From assembly GCA_020205615.1 (NCBI GenBank), contig JAINUW010000599.1, positions 62,001-126,000 on the forward strand: a stretch of DNA of 64,000 nt. The letters run 5' to 3'. Every line of letters begins with the position of its first letter. Position 1 is the first letter of the stretch. A program made the position numbers and the translations under genes. This document shows, piece by piece, positions 1-9,079 of this stretch. Under the pieces are notes generated by a model. It was not told the DNA's origin and made no database searches. It saw only the letters and a program-made list of their open reading frames with translations. Source of the DNA: Panax quinquefolius. Taxonomy: Eukaryota > Streptophyta > Magnoliopsida > Apiales > Araliaceae.

Positions 1-1767
1 ACCATCACTAGTTGGGTTTGCTAAGTCTTTGAGCTTTTAGTAGACTTCGTTTGGCACTTAGCATTCCTTAAACACTTCTTGAATGATTTACAGACATGGT
101 TCTGCATTTATTCTATTTCAGCTTTTTGTTCCTGGTGATTCGTAGAGTGGCTCTCTGGATCTTCTTTGTGCTCTGACACTTTTCTTAATTCTATCTTCTT
201 GGCCTTCTCGACTCTCAGCTTAACTGCTATCTTCAGTGGCATTCTCATCCTTGTTGAGTGAAGCTTTAGTCTATTCAAGTCCTTCTTAAAATCTGCTTTA
301 CTTACACCTCCGTAGTCTCACTCTCATTGAGACTTGTTCCATTCAGCTCTGGTGGAACTCGTAGAGTCAACACTATATCATTCTAACAACTTAACGATCC
401 TTCAACTTAGCAACTCTTGATCTTTGAAGCTCTGGCTAATATATACTCCTTCACAATCTTCCCGTTGGAATATAACCATTGGAAGCTATTTGAATTACTT
501 CGTAGATCTCGAGTTATTTAGTGCAGACTGCTTGATGTGACATGACAACTCCTTTTTGACTTTACTGACACAGCAGTCTGCTACCTTACATACCGCCTTA
601 GAGTTGTTGTCTTTCCATGTCAGGTAGGTAGTCATCTTTATTTCTTCTTTCTGACTTCTCGATTAGAACATCAGAAATTGTCCTTTTGCATCAATGCTCT
701 CAATTAGTAATGTTAGAATATCAGTCTTCAGATTGAATCGTTGCCAATGCTTCAATCTTCAGATGATTGAACTCTACGATTCTGATGCAAATGTTCTTGG
801 ACCTGATCGTAGTGTGTCTTGTTGAATGTTTCTCATTGACTGATTGAGACAACACTACGATCCTGAAGAGTGTTCATTGGATCTTCAATGTAGAACACCT
901 CTTCCTTCACTTGTGCAGTGCTTCAACACTTCTGTTTGTCTTGATTGATCTCAGAACTAATAGCTTGACTCCTTGTTCTGGTCTCTTCTGAATGGCAAGA
1001 CACATCAGATTTGTGGCATGCCCAGCTCTCTTTCTCCTTGTGATCTCCCGTTCACTTATCATCAATGGTTTGACCCATGCTTAATCAATTTCACCTTGTT
1101 CTTCATAAGATGACCAGTATCTCTGTATAAACTGCATCAGTTCCTTCTTTGTTTGGCAAACACTACGATCCTGGTTGATCCCAAGATTATTATCTTCTAT
1201 TCTCTTGACAGCTACTGCACTTGCTGACTTGCCTTAGTCAGCTACTTTTATTGAAGTCTTCTTCTTATCGACTTGTTGAAGACTTCATCTTGAATGGCTT
1301 CACAACTTAATCTAGATGTTTATTGGGTTGGTACTTAGATCTTCTGTTAGCTTGCATGCCATTTGTTGAGTGCTCTCTGGTTTCCTTCAGGTGGAATGTA
1401 TCTTTGTAACTCAGACCAGAGGCTTTATACTTTAGATATTCTAGGATTGCTCATTGGTTGAGAATCGTGTTGACTCTACAATTCTACCTTGGCGTTGTTA
1501 GCACCTCTGTTTAAGCCTTAGTTCTGCACACTACGATTTGGCTTTGGTTCTACAGACACTACGACTCCGAGATCAGATCTTGACGCACTACGATTTTTGT
1601 CTTTATGCTTGTTGTCCTCATCTAATCTGGCATGACTACAATTTCTGCCACTAATATAATCAATAGACTCCACTACTTCAAGTGTGGTCTACAATTCTTG
1701 ACTTGGCATTGGCAGATGCTCGGTCGGCTCTTAGACAGGTTGTCTCTACGATTCTAAACATGACTTC
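1..1767 (-). mobile_element. Copia-type LTR, left part (cut by window edge)
   Basis: This stretch matches 30745-32476 almost base for base in order and spacing. That region lies in a complete solo LTR of the same family (30003-32960), and the reverse complement matches 20046-22300. Read on the minus strand, the LTR starts at 5879 with TGTTAGGAAT and would end beyond the left edge of the window. It contains many copies of the short motif CTACGATTC (minus strand GAATCGTAG). It is interrupted at 1768 by a solo LTR and resumes at 5655. I see no coding capacity. The copia assignment rests on a tRNA-iMet-like primer site next to the related LTR at 22527. Confidence 0.8.
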
Positions 1768-2364
1768 TGTAAGACCCCAGATTTTATGAAATAAAAGTAT
1801 TCAATTTTTCTTATAATTATTATTCAGTAAATGGTTAAATTGATAAAAGTTTAAAGTTAAGGGTGATATATGTAAAATTTTCAAAAAATCATGCAAGTGG
1901 TTATAAAATACTCATTTACATTCGGGGAATATTCGTTTAGTCGTGGAATATTCTTGTTGTCGAGAATATTAAATACTGACAGTAGTGATCATTTATGGGC
2001 CCCATAATGAATAATTGTCGGATGAAAAAAAATGACAAGTTTGAGTTTTTATAAATAACGGACGTAGTTATTCTGATAACTTTTGTTGGAATACCCAAAT
2101 TGGTTAAAATATAATGTCTGGCGTGGTTGCAGTGAAGATACGATGTTATGCAGTATTTTGAATTATTGATTCTTACGTAAGAAAGCACTACTCAATAATT
2201 GTTACAATAATTCTTATTCAATATTTTATTTATTGATTCAATAATTGTTGCGTTGATATTTTATATTATTGTTGTTTCAATAATTATCACGGCACAGTAT
2301 TTTCCATTATTAGATCAATAATTCATATTATTTGAATAATATTATTAGATAGCATTATTGGCAA

Positions 2365-2465
2365 TGTCTAGAAAGTTACATCGAGGAGAGGTTTGGTCAC
2401 ACTAATTGCGGCGCCGAGAAGGAGAAATCCTTATCGGAAAGCCCCTCTTTCACAGGAGCGGCTAC
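2365..2465 (+). promoter_or_regulatory. Conserved LTR block, U3
   Basis: This block contains GAAAGTTACA, then GGTTTGGTCAC, then GGAGAAATCCTTATC and a GAAAGCCCCTCTTTC tail. It recurs in the same order in the Tekay-like LTRs at 7139-7232 (plus strand) and, reversed, at 47100-47195 and 51405-51500. It is far better conserved than the surrounding AT-rich sequence. Its place upstream of the TATA box suggests a promoter or enhancer element, but the function is inferred. Confidence 0.5.
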
Positions 2466-2998
2466 TGGTTGTCATAATTATGATTCTATAATATTATTTA
2501 TGAATAATTAATTATTGATTTATATGATAAGAAAATATTTATTTGATGCGGATATAAATGATGGATTTATTTATGTGGTAATAAGTGAAGGAATTAATGT
2601 TGAGGTGTTTTATCAGTATATTTGTCGGAAAGGAGGTATTAAAATTCAAACCAGTGTTCTTGTGATATATTGCATGAGTTATAATTTTTAATCCGGCCGT
2701 TGGATCGTTGTGATTTTTGGATATGTTATACATATATAAGTTGAGTATATGTCCACAAATTTTGAACCGTTAAAAATGAACGTATAAATTGTTATGAATT
2801 TTAAGACGTGACTGGTACAGAAATTGTTGATGTTTCAGAATTTATCATTTTGGAGGAAAATTCTAGAATGTGTGGGCCCCACCTATGGTTGGTGAAGAAA
2901 TGTGTTGAAATTCTAATTCAAATGTGGTGGGTGGCAATAGTAGCAGGTAAAGCCATCAGGTAACATGTAAAGTCTACTTCGGCGTGCTAACATTTTTC

Positions 2999-3007
2999 TA
3001 TAAATAG
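2999..3007 (+). promoter_or_regulatory. LTR TATA box
   Basis: TATAAATAG lies about 15-20 bp before a sequence, GAATTTAAAATCACACCAGA, that is also found just after the TATA box at 7665 and, reversed, next to that at 50949. The conserved pair marks the likely core promoter and transcription start of the LTR. Confidence 0.6.
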
Positions 3008-4271
3008 AGGGCTAAGTTAGAATTTAAAATCACACCAGAACCAAGTTTTCTCTCTCTCTATATTATCGAGCGTATTTTTGTGAGTATTTAGATACTTTGA
3101 GAGTTGCTATTCATTGCAAGTTTCCTTCAGCGTCATATCCGATATTCCAGTCAAAAGTACTGCTCTTTTGAGGTAAAGGATTGTAAGGGATTTTAAGCGT
3201 TATTATGTTTCTTCAGTTTCGTAATTTTTCTAACCTTCAAAAATTCTGGAAAAATTGGAAATGATAATTTGATGAGTTTTCTTGATTGTGTTCAAAAATG
3301 GCGATTTTTGGACGTATAGATTAGGAGTTATGGATTTTATGAGAAAAGACTATTTTAAAAGTAAACCCTTATAACTCCTTGTGGTTAACTCCAAAATTGA
3401 TGAAATTTTTATTGGGAGTACATCTATATAATATCAGTATACCCTGTAAATTTTGGAATTTTTGGATAAAAGTACAATTTATGATAAATGTTTAAATATT
3501 CGGCAGTTTTAGCAATATGAAAAATAGTAAATGAATTTTAAAAATTCCGAGAAAAATATATATTCAATATGGGACTATATTCTGCTAAATCCCATAAAAG
3601 AAATATTTTTGGAACTAATTTAGTATTTTTCATGAAAATAGACTAGTTATGAGTAAATTAATTAAATATGTTATGTGAAGTAACAAAATTAAAAAATAGG
3701 ATTTTATGGCTTGAGAATCCTATATAAGGTATATCTTGATTTTTGATGAGGTTTTGGTTATTGGTGATGAAATTTTATGAGTTTGGCATTTTAAAATGAT
3801 TAAATGCATTAATTAGTAAAGTGTAAACAATTAAAATAAATTGTTTATAAGTTTAAGAAATGATTAAAATATTGTGGTAATATTAATAATATTAGATTAT
3901 GAGATTATTAAGTGATTTATAATATTTGGATTAAGGTGTTATGAAATCATTGATTTATGAATCTTACTCTTGAAATTAAATGCGGTTGTTGATCATATTG
4001 TTTTTATTATCATGTATAACATTTTTATAATCCCGGTGATGAAATTTCTCTTTGACTTAAGTGTAAAGATGGGTAGATTATTGGTGTGATCGTGACTATG
4101 GGTTCTCTTTGGCCAGTAGTACAAAGTTGAATCGTTGACTGGTATGATCATGACCATTGAATTTACAATTGAATATTTTTGCTTAAGTGCAAAGGTGAAA
4201 TTGATCAACATGATTATAATTATGGTTTATATAAATTCTGAAATGATTGTATGTTTCTTTGAGATATGAAT

Positions 4272-4505
4272 ATCTTTGGCATGTAGTGCAAAGATCAATT
4301 ATTGATGAATATCTTTGGCCCGTAGTGCAAAGATGACCTATTGTTGATTATCTTTGGCATGTAGTGCAAAGATGAACTGTTGATGAATATCTTTGGCCCG
4401 TAGTGCAAAAATGACCTATTGTTGAATGTCTTTGGCATGTAGTGCAAATATGCACTGTTGATGAATATCTTTGGGCCGTAGTGCAAAGATGAACTTATTA
4501 GTATG
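4272..4505 (+). repeat. 39-bp tandem repeat, six units
   Basis: Six units start at 4272, 4311, 4350, 4389, 4428 and 4467, an exact 39-bp period. Each contains ATCTTTGG, then CCC or CAT, then GTAGTGCAAAGAT. The CCC and CAT types alternate, giving a 78-bp higher-order unit. The arms ATCTTTG and CAAAGAT are complementary, so each unit can fold into a hairpin with a loop of about 10 nt. Single related units lie at 4080-4200, 8340-8545, 28845-29060 and 50120-50275. Because 39 is a multiple of three, the reverse strand reads as an open frame with 13-residue repeats, which I take as a by-product. Confidence 0.9.
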
Positions 4506-5134
4506 ATTATGAACACGAACTGTGATTTAGTATAACCATGATCTTTGATGTTTCAAGTAAAGACAGGTGATGAAAATTATCTTCGTCCTGGATGAGAAGA
4601 GAAATCTAGAATCACAATTATGATTATGAGTTATTCATATGATTGTGAACAGGAACTGTTGATTGATGTTACAGGAATAAAACATTGTTGGTGGACTTTT
4701 AACATGGAGAAAATAATAGACTTTATGGTCTATTTGACTCTTCTAATGGATTGCACATTCCGCTGCAACTATGGTTGAAAAGTTTTATCATCTACCATAT
4801 ATTCTAAATCTCTGATTTATTACTGATGAAGGCTATTAATAATTTAATTATCTTTAGTCATGATATTCTTTACTGAGCTAGTTGTGCTCACCCTTTTACT
4901 TCACAATTCCTTTCAGGTAATAAGAGTGTTGTCGAATTGACGGGGATAACATGGGAATAGAAGCGGTGGTCTATATAGGCATTGAGGTTCTCCTAAATAG
5001 TATGGAAATAATTTTATTGAGAACTTTAGATAAGTGTGTCATATTGTATACGTCATTTGATATTTAATTTTGGTGAACCGAATAGGGTGAGGTGAACCCA
5101 ACTTTGGAAGGGTGTTTTGCCACTATCATACAAG

Positions 5135-5479
5135 ATGTCTAATGACTTACGAGTTATCATAAGACATGGTTGTGCACATCCACTTGCTGAGTATATCTAC
5201 GAGCACTACTTATATGATCTTGGAGTTTGGTTGAAATGTAATTCTCAATTACAGACAGTGGAGATAGTTATATGTCAAGAGAAGACTCACCATTGGAAGG
5301 AATATGATAGTAATCTTCTCGTTTTTCTTTGGGGTCTATTGGATCAACCAAGGATAATTCTCTGGACATATGATATCTATCATAACTTAGATTCATGGCC
5401 TCCTATGTACAAAGGTTTCCTTAAGCACTTCCCAAAGATTTTAATTTCTAAAACAGTTATTGACTGTACCTTTGTGTAA
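5135..5479 (+). CDS. Unidentified 114-residue ORF inside solo LTR
   Basis: An uninterrupted frame runs from ATG at 5135 to TAA at 5477-5479. It begins MSNDLRVIIRHGCAHPL and is rich in Trp, Tyr, His and Cys. It lies in a block of about 490 bp (roughly 5050-5540) that has no counterpart in the related LTR ending at 9079, although both sides of the block match that LTR. Codon usage looks more balanced than the AT-rich surroundings. I do not recognise the family and see no signal peptide, membrane span or catalytic motif. It could be a host-gene fragment captured by the LTR, part of another insertion, or a chance frame. Confidence 0.35.
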   Translation: MSNDLRVIIRHGCAHPLAEYIYEHYLYDLGVWLKCNSQLQTVEIVICQEKTHHWKEYDSNLLVFLWGLLDQPRIILWTYDIYHNLDSWPPMYKGFLKHFPKILISKTVIDCTFV

Positions 5480-5654
5480 GGTGCCATTGTGACATGCTAT
5501 CCAAGTTGGTGTCCAGAGTCACAGCTGGTATATATTTGTATTAAAACTCAGCATATGTGTTGTTGTAGTAATAAAGTTGTAGTTGTTTTCTGTACCATGT
5601 TTTTGGCGACTCAGAATAGGTTGGATAGATTGGACCTATTTTGGGGGCGTCACA

Positions 5655-5879
5655 ACTTACTTAGCAGACTACGGCCATGAGAAAGTTCTTTTTGACACAC
5701 TACGATCCTTCCTCGTTTCTCCTGGCAGTCTACGAACTCCAAGATCTACATATGTTCTTATTATTTATCAAAGGACTTTATAACTTTTCTTAATGCAAGC
5801 ATACTTGCATATTCATTCATTTATATCATAATCAAATCATATATAAATAGGAATAACATTCTCATGTATATTCCTAACA
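5655..5879 (-). mobile_element. Copia-type LTR, remainder and terminus
   Basis: This continues the LTR of 1-1767 after the solo-LTR insertion. The join matches 32477 onward (AGCAGACTACG, then ACACACTACGATCC). The LTR terminus is at 5879, where the minus strand reads TGTTAGGAAT. The bases 5880-5884 (CTTGC) should be one copy of its target duplication, with the other beyond the left edge. The LTR interrupts the Tekay integrase frame immediately to its right. Confidence 0.8.
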
Positions 5880-6591
5880 CTTGCCAATGGTAGAATTTTT
5901 CTACAACAACAGTTATCAAGCAAGTATTGGAATGACTTCATTCAAGGCATTATATGGAAGCAAGTGTCGTTCTCCAGTATGCTGGGATGAGGTGGGTGAA
6001 GCAATGTTGTTGGGAATAGAAATGGTACGCATGGCAATGGAAAAGATTCAAATGATCCAACAACGTATAAAAACCTCACAAGATCGATAAAAAAGTTATG
6101 TTGATCTTCATCGAAAGGACGTGGAATTCAATGTTGGAGATCATGTGTTGTTACGTGTTGCTCCATGGAAAGGAGTTATAAGATTTGGAAAGAGAGGAAA
6201 GCTCAATTTTCGATTCATTAGCCCATTTGAAATCCTCGATCGAGTAGGAACTGTGGCCTATAAACCCGCCTTACCGCCAAGTATGTCTCGTGTTCATAAC
6301 ATTTTTCACATATCTAAGTTACGTAAATATATGGAAGACCCGAACCACATTATTGATTTAGAACCGGATGAGATAGCAGAAGATTTAACGTATGAAGAGG
6401 TACCTGTTAAAATCTTGGATAAGAAGGAACATATTCTATGCTCCAAGGTTATACCTCAAGTTAAAGTTTTGTGGAGAAACCACGATGTTAAAGAAATGAC
6501 CTAGAAGTTAGAATCTGAAATAAAATCAAGGTATCCTCACCTCTTCGACATACCAGGTATGTACACCAATTTCGAGGATGAAATATCATAA
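5880..6591 (+). pseudogene. Tekay-type integrase C-terminus with chromodomain
   Basis: This is the end of a Ty3/gypsy chromovirus polyprotein. It opens with FYNNSYQASIGMTSFKALYG followed by CRSPVCWDEVG, the usual end of the integrase core. Next come the VGDHVLLRVAPWKGVIRFGK region and the RVHNIFHISKLRKY motif. A C-terminal chromodomain (EEVPVKILD through KVLWRNHDV) would help target insertion to modified chromatin. Two in-frame nonsense codons are visible: TAA at 6088-6090, and TAG at 6502-6504 where the family has Trp. The natural stop is TAA at 6589-6591, directly before the polypurine tract. The N-terminal part is left of the copia LTR, outside the window. Confidence 0.92.
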
Positions 6592-6602
6592 GAAGGGGAG
6601 GT
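6591..6602 (+). promoter_or_regulatory. Polypurine tract of Tekay element
   Basis: AGAAGGGGAGGT directly precedes the LTR start TGTAAGACC at 6603. It primes plus-strand DNA synthesis in LTR retrotransposons. Its place between the pol stop codon and the LTR is diagnostic. Confidence 0.88.
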
Positions 6603-7395
6603 TGTAAGACCCCAACTTTTATAAATAAAGATGAATTTTTCTCTAAATATCATTTTTGATTATTAAGGTGTAAATTTGTTATAAGGTTATAGTTGTGGGT
6701 TATATTTATAAATTTTGCAAAGTAAGCAAGTTATTATAAAATATTCGATTGGTTGGGGAATATTCATTTTAACAGGGAATATTAGTATGACGGCACAATC
6801 ATTGGTGGACCCCACAATGGGATTATTGTCGGAGTTAGAAAATGACAGAAATAACTTTTCATAAAAATAACGGCGAAAGTTTTACCATTAACTGTTGAAA
6901 TACCAGTGATAAAAGTATAGTAATACACATGGTTGCATAGTAGCACGTACACAGTATTTGATGCTTACGTGAGAAGTCACTTAGTTATACTCAATTATTG
7001 CTACAGTAATTGCTGCATAGTATCTCACATTATTGATTCAATTATTGTCACAATATCATCTTCACAATATTTTATATTATTAAATCAATAATTGAGATGA
7101 CAAGTTATTCATATTATTATTTGCATTATTGACAATGTTTAGAAAGTTACACGAGAAAAGGGTTTGGTCACCTAATCAAGGCTACTGATAGGAGAAATCC
7201 TTATCAGAAAGCTTCCCCTCTTTCCTGGGAATGATTTGGTTGTTAATATTGTAAGTTATATTATTGATGAATAAATGTTGTTAAAAATATTGAGGGGATT
7301 TTTTATGAAGTAATTGTTATAAATTTGGCTTATTATTTGAACCCCCACTTACCCATTTTTTTTAAAACTGTCAGTAGAAGTTATCTCAGTTTTGT

Positions 7396-7444
<49 letters not shown>
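7396..7444. repeat. Compound (TA)n(TG)n microsatellite
   Basis: About nine TA units run directly into about sixteen TG units. A second (TA)n run lies at 7499-7522. Both are inside the Tekay-like LTR. The LTR at 50085-52043 has (TA)n runs in the equivalent place (51131-51155 and 51207-51245). Confidence 0.95.
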
Positions 7445-7446
<2 letters not shown>

Positions 7447-7664
7447 GGAAGAAAATAATGGGGGGGATAATTGCGTAGGAAGTAGAGAATTGAATTATTA
7501 TATATATATATATATATATATTATAATAACTTTTGTTTTTTATGAAAAATAGATTATATTATATTTTATTCTGCATAGTGTTTGCATAGTAAATCATGTG
7601 AATTTCAAAATTCGTCCGTGATTTTTTCTTTATTATGCATCCAAATAGTATCCTTCCATTCTCC

Positions 7665-7673
7665 TATAAATAG
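7665..7673 (+). promoter_or_regulatory. LTR TATA box
   Basis: TATAAATAG is followed about 12 bp later by GAATTTAAAATCACACCAGA, as at 2999. It is the likely core promoter of this LTR. Confidence 0.6.
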
Positions 7674-8070
7674 GATGCTTTGTTTAGAATTTAAAATCAC
7701 ACCAGAATCAGAGAATTCTTCTTCTATAATATTGAGCGTATTTCTTTCGAGTTTTAGAAAGTTTTGAGTGTAGAAAACAGTGAATGTTTTCTTCAAGAAT
7801 ATCCCCGTCGTACCAATCAGTACTTTCCTTTTAAGGTAAAGAATATTATTTTTGTTCAATATTTTTAAGATATAATATTTTCTTCCATACTCTGTAGTAT
7901 GTAAGTAATATTATTTCGTTTCAGATTTCGAATTTTACACTCATTTTGTTAAAGTATTGCTTCTATACTCCTTGAAATTAGTAGAATATTCTTGAAATTT
8001 GCGCTTCATCTAGTATCTTTTCATGGAAATATTATTCTGAGCATTCTTGATAATTTTTAATCTTTTCATG

Positions 8071-8132
8071 TCGGGGTACTATTCACGATGTATTATTCAT
8101 TCGGGTACTATTCACCCGGGGTACTATTCATG
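8071..8132 (+). repeat. GGTACTATTCA short direct repeats
   Basis: Three copies of GGTACTATTCA and one degenerate copy lie within 60 bp. The middle part, CGGGTACTATTCACCCG, is an inverted repeat with a 5-bp stem. The reverse complement, GTGAATAGTACC, recurs at 45740-45835 and 50470-50545 in the two minus-strand Tekay-like LTRs. Confidence 0.8.
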
Positions 8133-9079
8133 ACAAAAATTGATTTTTTCGGTCAAAATTATTTTTGATACAATATTATTCTTGAATTTTACTCCATAAA
8201 GCATTATCATGTTGACAATTTAGACATTATTGATATCTAGATAAATTGAATTATAAAACTTTAAAATTTATCCTTTGCTTTCATTTAATTGAATTCTTAT
8301 ATCATTGTCATCATCCTCATGCTTATATTGTGATGAAAGTCATCTTTGGCCCGTAGTGCATAGATGAACTGTTGATTGGGGTGATTATGACCAGGGATTA
8401 TTCGGTATAACTATGACCGGTAATGTTACAAATGATGTGGGAAAAGTCCTCATTGGCCCGTAGTGCATTGATGGACAATTGTTGGCATGATTATGACCAT
8501 TAGTGATAACACGAATATCATTGGCTTGTAGTGCATGGATAATTCAGTGATGTGGATTATTTATTGAGCTGAGTCTCAGCGATAAAATTGATGATAAACT
8601 TTTTTAAATCATAGAAGATAGTAGATATCATGCTCTACTTGACTCTTCTAATGGATTGATTGTTCCACTGCAGTTAAACTTGTTGTTTATTGTATTCTAT
8701 CAGTTTAACACTGTTATAGGCTAACAATAATTTATTTTGCATTATCTTAGTCATAATATTTATTACTGGACTAGTTGAGCTCACCCTTTGCTTTCATTGT
8801 TCTCTTCAGAAAATGAGAATATAGTTGGGACAAGTCGGGGAATGGAGTGATGGTCCAGGATGGTGGCTTTAGTAGTCCTCACTATTTTATGAAATAATGT
8901 GATAATAAATGTAATGAGGACTCTATTTGAGTTTGGATAATGTTTATGAGATAATATTCGTGTAAAAACTCTCAGCTACGCTTTTGTTGTATTATATAGA
9001 TGAAGTTTGTATTTAAATTCCGTACCATGTATTTGGCGACCCAAGATGGGTGATGTATACCTATTTTGGGGGTGTCACA

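Larger units (their letters stand above)
1768..5654 (+). mobile_element. Tekay-like solo LTR (3.9 kb)
   Basis: The segment begins TGTAAGACCCCAG and ends GGGGGCGTCACA, the same termini as the LTR at 6603-9079, which follows a chromovirus pol. The flanks are ACTTC (1763-1767) and ACTTA (5655-5659), a 5-bp target duplication with one later change. The intact sequence at 32471-32490 shows the empty site. No internal region, primer site or second LTR is present, so this is a solo LTR. It is longer than its relative at 6603 because of a tandem array (4272-4505) and an extra block of about 490 bp near 5050-5540 carrying an ORF. Confidence 0.88.
6603..9079 (+). mobile_element. Tekay-like 3' LTR (2.48 kb)
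   Basis: The LTR starts TGTAAGACCCCAAC next to a polypurine tract and ends CTATTTTGGGGGTGTCACA. It shares the U3 block (7139-7232), the TATA box region, GGTACTATTCA repeats and GTAGTGCA hairpin units with the other Tekay-like LTRs in the window. The following five bases, TCCAT (9080-9084), are the presumed target duplication. The element is inserted in the antisense ORF of a Tat retrotransposon. Confidence 0.9.

Noticed and set aside
4272..4505. Regular 39-bp repeats as a possible CRISPR array
   Set aside because: The whole 39-bp unit is repeated with no unique spacers, the units lie inside a plant LTR, and no cas genes are present.
4295..4516. Reverse-strand frame with 13-residue repeats as a repeat protein
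   Set aside because: The period of 39 bp keeps any frame open. There is no homology, and it is antisense within LTR repeats.
7582..7859. Overlapping frames of 61 and 84 residues on both strands in the LTR near 7,600-7,860
   Set aside because: They span the TATA box and start region of the LTR. The reverse frame has a diverged counterpart at 50760-50966 in the equivalent place, so the similarity is LTR homology and not coding conservation.
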